24,326 nt of DNA from the NCBI GenBank assembly GCA_964402115.1, contig CAYOBW010000095.1, forward strand, positions 1 to 24,326, written 5' to 3'. The position numbers were made by a program, and so were the translations under genes. Source of the DNA: CAYOBW01 sp964402115 (lineage in GTDB: Bacteria > Verrucomicrobiota > Kiritimatiellia > UBA8416 > CAYOBW01). The notes beneath the pieces are model-generated. The model ran no database searches, was not told the DNA's origin, and saw nothing but the letters and a program-made list of their open reading frames with translations. Positions 18,601 through 24,326 of this stretch are shown in pieces. Numbering within the stretch: the stretch's first letter is position 1; every line of letters starts with the position of its first letter.

Positions 18601-18870
18601 GGCGCCGCACCGTTCCCCTCGTTCCTGGGCGTCGCCCTGCGCAACGTGCAGAGCGAGATGTTCGTTCTCGCCGGCACGAAGTCCTCGCCCGGCAACGACT
18701 GGCAGCAGGTGGTCTTCACGGCCGTTCAGCTCGCGGCCCTCGACCCGGGCGCAACGTACACGCTGGACCTGCTCGACGTGCGCCAGGGTGGCTGGGGTTG
18801 GGTCAACCTCGACAGCGTGACCATCCCCGGCTGGATCGCGCGCCCCGGAACGGTGATCTTGCTGCGGTGA
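12667..18870 (+). CDS. Giant secreted modular protein with clan GH-A-like glycoside hydrolase domain
   Basis: This protein has 2067 residues with a signal peptide ending near residue 32 (TGAAQS). Modules in order: a TIM-barrel-like hydrolase (about 34-430) with INEP, Glu155 as likely acid/base, and FNEY, Glu256 as likely nucleophile, about 100 residues apart as in clan GH-A (GH39-like or related); a chitobiase C-terminal-like Ig fold (about 447-527, with IRYTTDGSAPT); a PA14 domain (about 528-666, GEYYANTGLSG and TDDGVRLWIDNALVIDGW); a jelly roll (about 674-842); then alternating Ig-like 'NTAPTISD' modules and 'DFDDGTLQGW' modules, with a LamG-like insert at about 1337-1570. The end has no PEP-CTERM motif or membrane anchor, only the tail PGTVILLR. 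The start overlaps the FecR-like gene (ATGA), so it is the structural output of the sigma operon. It probably degrades or binds a polysaccharide at the surface; the substrate cannot be read from the sequence. Confidence 0.88.
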   Translation: MKAMRLLACRHAAPLSLLAAAWLLTQPRTGAAQSLSVDFANDRGPVTHPGSGWLYSWWHTRESPAHANLELKPTSWRIGYWGTWDYEYQPMLDQGVTHIQVLLTDAFRNRAHGTVGGFSHDYTWQGKSYVQTVESTVQLVNQRGWNHVAFDLINEPDAFGIDGVGDWYADAWVPAFRKIRELRPQAEIVGPGFFSANLSHLRTFLAKARADNVVPDIVSQHLLDNQNADVVESYNNQIRAMLTEYGLAQRPLSFNEYINPGHISFVEDVVNALAQGERVGIQSMMHSSWDDSGELPPWNSTGDAACFDGIMSIPAQRERACYWVYKFYGDMAGRNVHTSGSAAGWEGVASLESGTPVARVLLGGKNAGTSVTLALNNIPAAFGSSVNVRVERVNSNGNDLTAAPTLHAQADVAVSGGSASIPLSGFPGRTALMVTIRPAGLPARVSAPVFSPLRGAYWKTQDVSLSCGTSGATIRYTTDGSAPTGVSTPYTGPLRVSATTTIRAIGVKAGAPDSEVANGTFTIRRADNGVYGEYYANTGLSGTPTLTRGDPKIDLNYGGNRLDASLPADNFSARWTGRLRPYVSGAHVLETVTDDGVRLWIDNALVIDGWGGLGTRTASVNLTAGQDHELKMEFYDGVGDSIARLFWTPPGGSRAIIPTARLFPPTAPSGANLLVGAGTVWKYLAPAGAGGAPAAAWTDPGFNDAAWTSAPARIGYGGDGEVSAIDTTGGRPFTAYFRKTFSVSDPAALSAYLDLAVVRDDGAVVYLNGAEIFRDNMPAGAVSYDTAALGGVGDSNESAPARFQVARARLLAGNNTLAIEIHQSDADSADFGFDCSLSNPTDNTPPVIGPIASRTVYRDRTAAPIGFSVSDGELFASLITASATSSNTGLIPDGSFTFGGYGRSRTLTLTPAAGQTGSANVTVTIGDGMATAARTFTVTVTDPPANTAPTISDVADRNATAGTRSNEILFNVGDGQTEPGLLAVTATSSNTSLVPNASLFLNGTGDWRTIALTPAAGEGGSALITLTVSDGSLTATDTFTVTVGAAPTFLTYDFDNGTLQGWTDLTAANSNAGPRNWSPAPPAFPNATQGGAAAIGQNIVGGTQDSSHPTLWLRSPEFVLNGAGNLTAWLRGGTGSGSLAGATVASVPANSTSPGFQGVALRNVGTGVFALSGSKVSSGDDWQQATFTQAQLAALDQGARYTLDLIDQGHGGWGWVAMDSVTIPGTLPGGGNTAPTISDITGRTIDRDANTGAIGFTVGDAQTDPGALTLGGSSSNASLVPNANIVFGGGGASRTVTVTPAAGRTGSATITVTVSDGELTASDTFLLTVTSPGQALAAEDHFLAGGNPAAGEYATGNLGGQNPTLTGWSTAWIKASNGDVQLSAIPLSYTGLQSSGGRISVPDGTRSGRVLSAPLTAATAGTVYLSLLLRMDGDDAARYRAFELHGGGFDDGAHRTLQLGQNAGDFGHINYGLRVLNNSALRADLGAVDAEVNLFVIKFVLSAADNADSLTVWRNPGNLGGVEPPGGATLSGFNLTFDRTSFAHFLQGAGFSADELRIGSTWAAVTPTGSSADNRLFFEFDDGTFQGWTNIRTNNDYSPQYFEVAGGGDAQAGAFAIKQHLADTWQGFADLAHQTLWVRSPAFTLNGAGDLSFWLMGGGVNPLATPPANEAAVPASSVDTVSGGWHGVVLRQVTTGAFVLSGGRATDGFGWEQVVFTAARLAALDQGAAYTLDLIDARNNAWSWFNCDTVSIPGVLAETPNTPPTISDVADRAIAAGGSTGPIPVTLGDAETPAAALTLSGSSSSTWLVPNAGLVFGGSGSNRTVTVTPLAGLRGRATITLTVSDGSRTARDTFVLTVGQPLPPLVYDFDDGTLQGWRVVSTDGTGRQLFAIQPPGVSSPNATPQAGTHFVGLHIPAFGGDPLYYQDSTHGTLWLRSPEFRLTGNGDLAAWLCGGHGYGADATGKRVADVPATAFDSPGAAPFPSFLGVALRNVQSEMFVLAGTKSSPGNDWQQVVFTAVQLAALDPGATYTLDLLDVRQGGWGWVNLDSVTIPGWIARPGTVILLR
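15193..18831 (+). repeat. Duplicated module array in the giant protein: four Ig-like and three 'DFDDGTLQGW' modules
   Basis: Ig-like modules of about 100 residues begin at 15193, 15502, 16360 and 17947, each opening N-T-[AP]-P-x-I and containing a V-x-D or L-G-D turn, LVPNA and a T-x-T-L/V-x-P strand. The other module (174-189 residues) occupies 15820-16341, 17398-17928 and 18265-18831. It opens with [YF]-[DE]-FD-[DN]-GT-[LF]-QGW, contains TLW-[VL]-RSP-[AE]-F and LAALD-x-G-x-x-YTLDL-[IL]-D, and closes with V-[TS]-IPG. Similarity extends to the DNA level around the YTLDL motif, so these are recent or gene-converted duplications. Confidence 0.85.
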
Positions 18871-18980
18871 TCGGCGGGGCGGAACGGTGATCCTGAAGGG
18901 CGTTCAGCCCAGAAAAGTGTTCGGTTTACCGGTGTTATGCACCCGTCCCCGGTCCTCCGCCCGGCTCACGGCGCCCCGAC
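18871..18980. other. Short convergent intergenic spacer with weak hairpin
   Basis: This 110 bp lies between two convergent stops. A 5-bp hairpin, CTGAA/TTCAG with loop GGGCG, sits at 18893-18907, followed by CCCAGAAAA rather than a T run. It is a poor match to an intrinsic terminator. A 15-base direct repeat links this spacer to the end of the upstream gene (18847-18861 and 18881-18895, one mismatch). Confidence 0.35.
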
Positions 18981-21900
18981 TCACCGCACGACGAACACCG
19001 TGCCGTTGTCGATCTTGCGCGCGGCGAGCACGATGGCGTGCGGGTCGTAGCGGATGATGAACGCGGAACCGCCGGACAGGAACTCCTGGCCGTCCGGCAG
19101 ATCCATGAACGTGCCGGTTCGTACGGAGAAGCCGGAGACGATCGTGAACGCGGTGTCGGGATCGGGTACGTACCCCGCTGGCAGCACGACCTCCAGCGCG
19201 GAGCCCGCGAGTCCCAGCGTATAGGCGCCCGTCATGAGCAGCTGATCGCAGCCGGCCGGCCGGAGGTTGATGTGCAGGGTAGAAGCCGCCTGCAGGTCCA
19301 CGGCGCCATTCACCGTGAGGGTTCCCACGCCGTTCGTCCCCGCGGCCCCCGGCGCCAGCACGCCGTCGCCCCCCACGGTCACCGGGCCGGGCAGGGATCC
19401 GCTCCCGCCGAGGACGGCGCCGGTGACGGCGTAGGTCGCCGTGGCGCCGCCGCCGTGGACGGCGTTTACGAGCAGCGTGCCGCCGTTGACCGTGGTGGCG
19501 CCGCTGTAGCTGGTGGCGGCGTTCAGGGCCATTGCGCCCGCGCCGGACTTGGTGAGCGCCTTGCCGACCGACTCTTCCGTGATGGTCGCGTTGACCACCA
19601 AGTCCGTAACGGCGCCGCCGTCGGCCACGGTGAAGACCGTCAGGGGCTGGCCGGCCCGCAGGTTGATCCGCCCGGCGATCGTGGAAGGCGCGGCACTGGC
19701 GAGCGCCTGGACGGCGATGTTGTCCAGGAAGTCGAAGTAGCCGGCCGGATCCGTCGTTTGCAGCGTGCCGCCCGCCAGGTTGATCGTGCAGGCCCCCAGC
19801 GTAAGGTTCTGGTTCGGCGTATGCGAGAAGGTGCCGCCGTTGAGGTTGAGCACAGACAGGTTGCCCGTGCCGTCGTAGCCCACGGAATCCTTCACGAGCG
19901 ACTCGGCCAGCGCGCCGGCGTTGACGGTCAGCGCGCCCCGGATCGTGCCGATATTGCTGGGGCCCTGGTTAAGCCGCAGGATGCCGGCGTTGACCGTTGT
20001 GCCTCCCGAATACGCATTCTGGGCCGACAGCGTCAGCGCGCCGGCGCCGGCCTGGGTCAATCCGCCCGTGCCGGTGATGGCCTGGCCGTACGCGATGTTG
20101 TCGCTGCGCTTGAACGTCAGCATGCCGTTGTCCGTCACCGCGCCGCTGCCCAGCGTGCCCGTAATGCCACCGTTGCCAATCTGCAGCGTGCCATCGTTGA
20201 TCCGCGTCGTTCCGGTGTAGGTGTTGTTGGCCGACAGGAGCAGGGTCCCGGGCCCGTTCTTCACCAGGTTGTGGTTGCCCACATTGCCATTGCCCAGGAT
20301 GCTGCTGACCAGCAGGTCCGGGGTCGCCACGCCGTCGGCCACGGTGAATGGGGTGTCGTTCTGGCGCAGGTTCATGGTCGGCACCGAGATCGTGGACGTG
20401 GCGGCGGCGGCGAGGGTCGAGACGCTGGCCCCGTTGTTGTAGAGGTCGATGTTGCTGCCGGCGACGCCGGAGACGGTGGCCCCGGCCAGCGTGATCGCGG
20501 CGTTCATGGTCTGGTTGAGCGTGGTGTTGACGCGCAGCGTGCCGCCGTTGACGTTGATCACACTGAGGCGGTCCGTGCCCGTGCCGTAGCCGGTCACATC
20601 CTGCGCGCTGAGCTGCAGCGTGGCGCCACTGCCGACGGTCACCGTGCCCCGGATGGTGCCGGCCGAACCGCCTCCGCCAGTCAGGTTAAGCGTGCCGCCG
20701 GTGACGGTGGTGCCGCCGGTGTAGGTGGCGCGGGTGCCGAGCGCCAGGGTGCCGGCGCCGACCTTGGTCAGGCCGAAGGCGCCGCCGATCGCGTTGTTGA
20801 GCGTGAGCGAGGCGGTGCCCTGGGTCACGCCGATGGTCGCGGGGCCGGTGAGGGTCGTGCCGCCGGTCGGGGTCAGCAGCGCCGCCGTATTGGCGCTGTT
20901 CACCAGCGCGCCGACGCCGCCGATGCCGGCGCCGCTCAGGCTCAGGGCGGAAACGGTCTCCACGAGGGCCTGCTGGAAGTCGAACATGCCGCCGTCGTTG
21001 ACCACCACCGGGCGGGCGTTGCCGATCGAATCGCCGCCACCGGTCGGGATCCGGCAGGTGCCGCCGCTGTTGACAGTGACGCCACTGCCGTCCAGGCGAC
21101 CGCCGCCGTTGAGCAGGACGCCGCCATTGACGATCCAACCGCCCCCGACGGTCTGGACGCTGGTGCGCACATCCAGCGTGCCGGCGTTGACCGTGACGCT
21201 GCCGCTGAAAGCGTGGGCGCTGCTGAACTGCTGCGTCCCGGTGCCGGCCTTCGCGACGGACACGTTGCCGCGGATCAGCCCGGTGTGGTTCCAGCCTGTG
21301 CCGTTGCCGGCGCCGATCGTCAGCGTTGCTGCCGTGGCCGAGTTGTTGGTCACGCCGGCGCTGCCGCCGAGCCTGTTGATGGACTCGTTGAACCCGTTCA
21401 GGTCCAGCACGCCCGCGGACCCGTCCACGTCCGAGCTGTCCGGAATAACGCCGGCGGCCCCGAGTTTGAGCTTGCCGGCCGTGAGGGTCGTCTTCCCGCT
21501 GTACGTATTGGGGCCGCTGAGGACAAGCACACCGGCGCCGACCTTCTCCACGGCGCCGAAGCCGGCCGCCGTGGCCTGGATCACGCCGGAGATCGTCAGG
21601 TCGCCCGCGGAGGCGTTGCCGACCTGCAGGTTGACCCACTTCAGGTCGAGGGACGAGGCGATGCTGTGCGCCCCGCCACCGGCGCCCGTCACGTAGCCCC
21701 AGGATCCGCTGGTGTCCAGGTTGATCGTGAAGCCGCCTGTGATCAGATAATTGTTGTCGTCGTTGAACTCAACCGTTCCGATCTGGCTGACGTTCTGCGT
21801 GAGCGTGATGACCCGGTTGGCCGCGATGGCGCCGCCAAGGGTGGCCTTCACGTTCTCGCCCTGCGGCACGCCATTGTTCCAATTGGCGGCCGTGTGCCAG

Positions 21901-22010
21901 TCCCCGTCGGCATCCACGTTCCAGGAGCTGTCGGCCAGGGCCGTGAAGGCAAACAGGCTGAATCCTGCGCCCACCATCCGCGTGAACACTGCAAAACCGT
22001 GCTTGGTCAT
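18981..22010 (-). CDS. Secreted autotransporter-associated beta-strand repeat (PATR) protein
   Basis: This 1009-residue protein has a signal peptide cut after Ala26 (FTALA, then DSS). The mature N-terminus has the W-x-DG-x-W-x-x-x-x-NW pattern usual for PATR proteins. The body is Gly/Thr/Asn-rich and predicts a parallel beta-helix. It holds about six PATR units of the form GAGxLxLSxxNTYSGxTTVNxGTL, near 21530, 21230, 20750, 20240, 20040 and 19525. The last 90 residues resemble the post-repeat segment of such proteins (GSLPGPVTVGGDGVLAPGAAG, then a Val-rich sheet). There is no autotransporter beta-barrel and no PEP-CTERM anchor; it ends in NGTVFVVR. GGAGGGAG upstream of the ATG makes the start firm. 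It likely sits on the cell surface as an adhesin or matrix protein; no enzyme motif is visible. It is convergent with the giant hydrolase and shares a promoter region with the next glycosidase. Confidence 0.88.
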   Translation of the reverse strand: MTKHGFAVFTRMVGAGFSLFAFTALADSSWNVDADGDWHTAANWNNGVPQGENVKATLGGAIAANRVITLTQNVSQIGTVEFNDDNNYLITGGFTINLDTSGSWGYVTGAGGGAHSIASSLDLKWVNLQVGNASAGDLTISGVIQATAAGFGAVEKVGAGVLVLSGPNTYSGKTTLTAGKLKLGAAGVIPDSSDVDGSAGVLDLNGFNESINRLGGSAGVTNNSATAATLTIGAGNGTGWNHTGLIRGNVSVAKAGTGTQQFSSAHAFSGSVTVNAGTLDVRTSVQTVGGGWIVNGGVLLNGGGRLDGSGVTVNSGGTCRIPTGGGDSIGNARPVVVNDGGMFDFQQALVETVSALSLSGAGIGGVGALVNSANTAALLTPTGGTTLTGPATIGVTQGTASLTLNNAIGGAFGLTKVGAGTLALGTRATYTGGTTVTGGTLNLTGGGGSAGTIRGTVTVGSGATLQLSAQDVTGYGTGTDRLSVINVNGGTLRVNTTLNQTMNAAITLAGATVSGVAGSNIDLYNNGASVSTLAAAATSTISVPTMNLRQNDTPFTVADGVATPDLLVSSILGNGNVGNHNLVKNGPGTLLLSANNTYTGTTRINDGTLQIGNGGITGTLGSGAVTDNGMLTFKRSDNIAYGQAITGTGGLTQAGAGALTLSAQNAYSGGTTVNAGILRLNQGPSNIGTIRGALTVNAGALAESLVKDSVGYDGTGNLSVLNLNGGTFSHTPNQNLTLGACTINLAGGTLQTTDPAGYFDFLDNIAVQALASAAPSTIAGRINLRAGQPLTVFTVADGGAVTDLVVNATITEESVGKALTKSGAGAMALNAATSYSGATTVNGGTLLVNAVHGGGATATYAVTGAVLGGSGSLPGPVTVGGDGVLAPGAAGTNGVGTLTVNGAVDLQAASTLHINLRPAGCDQLLMTGAYTLGLAGSALEVVLPAGYVPDPDTAFTIVSGFSVRTGTFMDLPDGQEFLSGGSAFIIRYDPHAIVLAARKIDNGTVFVVR

Positions 22011-22040
22011 GATCCGATCTCCCTCCAGGACGGGGGCCTT

Positions 22041-22054
22041 CGTGGCAAACCACG
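22041..22054 (-). promoter_or_regulatory. Hairpin in the leader of the PATR gene
   Basis: A perfect 5-bp stem (CGTGG/CCACG) with a four-base loop lies 31-44 bases upstream of the PATR start, between the candidate -10 and the ribosome site. It would form in the mRNA leader and could stabilise it or affect translation. It may also be chance. Confidence 0.35.
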
Positions 22055-22066
22055 TTCCAGGCTCAT

Positions 22067-22072
22067 ATTATG
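22067..22072 (-). promoter_or_regulatory. Candidate extended -10 promoter for the PATR gene
   Basis: On the minus strand this reads TGC-CATAAT, an extended -10 (TGn plus a 5-of-6 match to TATAAT), in an AT-rich island within very GC-rich DNA. No good -35 is seen at 16-18 bp, which extended -10 promoters can tolerate. It would give a leader of about 50 bases. Confidence 0.5.
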
Positions 22073-22332
22073 GCAGAAACCCGCCCGAAATGAACTGGAA
22101 ATCAGCGGGGAGCATTCCAGGGGGCTTTCAGGCCCACCGGCAGGGACCGACCGTACCACGGGGCATCCACCCGCCCGGGTTCTCCCCCGGCACACGCACG
22201 GTGCCCGCACGGCGCCAGGCAGACTGTGCGCGATCTGCTGTACCGTTTCGACAGGATCGCATGCAGCACGCCGAGCACCCCAGAAAGTGCGGACAATGCC
22301 AGGCGGTCCTAGTGAGCCGCCACGCGACCGGC

Positions 22333-22361
22333 TTGCGGTCTTCCGGTGCGTCTGCGATACT
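22333..22361 (+). promoter_or_regulatory. Candidate sigma-70 promoter for the beta-propeller glycosidase gene
   Basis: TTGCGG at 22333-22338 and GATACT at 22356-22361 are separated by exactly 17 bases. Transcription would start near 22368, giving a leader of about 88 bases. The boxes are partial matches (about 3 and 4 of 6), so this is tentative. Confidence 0.4.
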
Positions 22362-22380
22362 GCCCGCGACATACACCGGA
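22342..22380. repeat. Inverted repeat overlapping the candidate promoter
   Basis: TCCGGTG (22342-22348) and its exact reverse complement CACCGGA (22374-22380) are separated by 25 bases. The arms bracket the candidate -10 box and the expected start of transcription, as an operator would. A neighbouring small hairpin, GACCG/CGGTC, is at 22326-22340. Confidence 0.4.
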
Positions 22381-22441
22381 GACACGCGCAAACCGCAGGC
22401 CCGGGCAGAAACCTGGACCCGTCTGGCGCGCCGCCGGCAAC

Positions 22442-22446
22442 GGGAG
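22442..22446 (+). promoter_or_regulatory. Ribosome binding site deciding the glycosidase start
   Basis: GGGAG ends directly before an ATG at 22447 and nine bases before a second in-frame ATG at 22456. The second has workable spacing; the first has none. I therefore prefer 22456. Confidence 0.5.
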
Positions 22447-22455
22447 ATGAAAGCG

Positions 22456-23550
22456 ATGCACAACCAGGCATTATCCACGCTCCGGACGGCGATCCTCTGC
22501 GCCGGCGGCCTGTCGGCGGCCCTGGCCGCGGATCCCGCGGCTCCGGCGCGCCCGATCGTCGAGCCGGACCGGCAGGCGGCCAAGCCCGTCCCGGAGAGCG
22601 TCCTGCAGACCGTGTACGAGGAGGTCAAGACGCCATTCAAGTACGGGATCGTCCTCAAGCCCGAGGCCGGCCGGAAAGTCGATTGCCCCGGCGTCTTCCG
22701 TCACGGGAACACGTGGTATATGCTGTATATCGTCTTCGACGGTGCGGGGTACGAAACCGCGCTCGCCGAGAGCAAGGACCTGCTGACGTGGGTCGGCCGC
22801 GGCAAGATCCTGAGTTTCCGCCAGGGCACGTGGGACGCGCAGCAGGTCGGCGGCTACCTTGCCCTGCAAGACTACACGTGGGGAGGCACCTGCCAGCTGC
22901 AGCCGTATGACGGCAAGTACTGGCTGTCCTACCTCGGCGGTGCGCTGAAAGGCTACGAAACCGATCCGCTGGCCGTCGGCATCGCCTGGACCACCGAACC
23001 GACGCAGCCCGCCGAATGGAACCGGCTCGACCTGCCGGTCCTCACCCGCGACCAGCCGGACTGCCGCGACTTCGAGAAACTGACGCAGTACAAGAGCAAC
23101 ATCATCTGGGACAGGGAGGAACGCCTCGGCTACCCCTTCGTGATGTACTACAACGCGAAGAAGGCCTCGGGGTACGAGCGCATCGGCATGGCCGTGTCGA
23201 AGGACATGCGCACCTGGCTGCGGTTCGGCAAGGAACCTGTCGTGGACAACGGCAGCGGCATCTCCGGCGATCCGCAAATCGTGAAGATCGGCGATGTCTG
23301 GGTGATGTTCTATTTCGGCGCGTTCTGGAAACCCAGGGCGTTCGACACCTTCGCGTGCTCGTACGACCTCGTGCACTGGACAAAGTGGACGGGGCCGCAC
23401 CTGGTCGAGCCCTCCGAGCCGTGGGACAAGGAGTACGCGCACAAGCCTTGGCTGATCAAACACAACGGCGGCGTCTACCACTTCTACTGCGCCACCGGCG
23501 ACCAGGGCCGCGTGATCGCCCTGGCGACATCGCGGGATATGCGGAAGTAA
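22456..23550 (+). CDS. Secreted five-bladed beta-propeller glycoside hydrolase (GH43/GH32/GH117/GH130-like)
   Basis: This 364-residue protein has a signal peptide ending near residue 25 (LSAALAADP). The mature part shows the repeated blade pattern of beta-propeller glycosidases: VFRHGNTWYMLYIVFDG, then AESKDLLTWVG; QPYDGKYWLSYLGG; YPFVMYYNA, then MAVSKDMRTWLRFG; IVKIGDVWVMFYFG, then CSYDLVHWTKW; and LIKHNGGVYHFYC, then ATSRDMRK. Asp76 in VDCPGVF sits where the general base of blade 1 is found in these families; Asp272 (SGDPQ) and Glu326 (EYAHKP) are acidic residues at similar blade starts. I cannot assign one family or substrate. It is divergent from the PATR gene over a 445 bp gap with its own candidate promoter, and its stop lies 7 bp from the convergent clpB stop. 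The ATG at 22447 would add three residues. A periplasmic or secreted role in sugar-chain breakdown fits the neighbouring giant hydrolase. Confidence 0.82.
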   Translation: MHNQALSTLRTAILCAGGLSAALAADPAAPARPIVEPDRQAAKPVPESVLQTVYEEVKTPFKYGIVLKPEAGRKVDCPGVFRHGNTWYMLYIVFDGAGYETALAESKDLLTWVGRGKILSFRQGTWDAQQVGGYLALQDYTWGGTCQLQPYDGKYWLSYLGGALKGYETDPLAVGIAWTTEPTQPAEWNRLDLPVLTRDQPDCRDFEKLTQYKSNIIWDREERLGYPFVMYYNAKKASGYERIGMAVSKDMRTWLRFGKEPVVDNGSGISGDPQIVKIGDVWVMFYFGAFWKPRAFDTFACSYDLVHWTKWTGPHLVEPSEPWDKEYAHKPWLIKHNGGVYHFYCATGDQGRVIALATSRDMRK

Positions 23551-23557
23551 GCCCGCC

Positions 23558-24326
<769 letters not shown>

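Noticed and set aside
18893..18910. Intrinsic terminator between the convergent genes.
   Set aside because: The stem is only 4-5 bp and no T run follows in either direction.
19038..22910. Long plus-strand open frame across the PATR gene.
   Set aside because: The minus strand has a signal peptide, a ribosome site and six PATR units; the plus frame has none of these and runs through the intergenic region.

Overview
The window is GC-rich and tightly packed, with eight genes, two of them cut by the window edges. The gene families point to the PVC superphylum, most likely Verrucomicrobiota in the broad sense (including Kiritimatiellota and Lentisphaerota). The indicators are a Rhodopirellula/Verrucomicrobium-type ECF sigma factor followed by a FecR/LamG protein, a giant secreted modular glycoside hydrolase-like protein, an autotransporter-associated beta-strand repeat (PATR) protein, and multi-domain Ser/Thr kinases. 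This placement rests on gene content; no rRNA or other phylogenetic marker is present apart from part of clpB.

Region 1 (1-10191, minus strand) is a four-gene phospho-signalling operon. In transcription order it encodes a membrane receptor with a pseudokinase, a kinase, one membrane span and a large outside domain; an outer-membrane-type lipoprotein with a coiled coil; a PP2C phosphatase with one membrane span and an Ala/Arg/Glu-rich coiled-coil stalk; and a protein with two kinase domains plus a degenerate third one, whose C-terminus lies beyond the left edge. The two kinase proteins are co-linear paralogues in which a different domain has lost its catalytic residues. Three of the four products reach outside the cytoplasm, so I infer an envelope-spanning kinase/phosphatase system.

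Region 2 (10192-18870, plus strand) is a divergently oriented sigma - FecR/LamG - giant secreted protein module. The three genes are linked by two ATGA start/stop overlaps, which suggests translational coupling. The giant protein (2067 aa) has a clan GH-A-like N-terminal catalytic domain, then chitobiase-C-like, PA14 and jelly-roll domains, then a duplicated array of Ig-like and 'DFDDGTLQGW' modules.

Region 3 (18981-23550) holds a minus-strand PATR surface protein, convergent with the giant protein, and a divergent plus-strand beta-propeller glycoside hydrolase. The intergenic region between these two carries candidate promoters in both directions. The PATR protein and the giant protein end in the same kind of tail (G-T-V-x-x-x-R, stop), a possible sorting signal. 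Together regions 2 and 3 look like a polysaccharide-sensing and -degrading surface locus.

Region 4 (23558-24326, minus strand) is the C-terminal part of ClpB, a housekeeping disaggregase probably unrelated to its neighbours.
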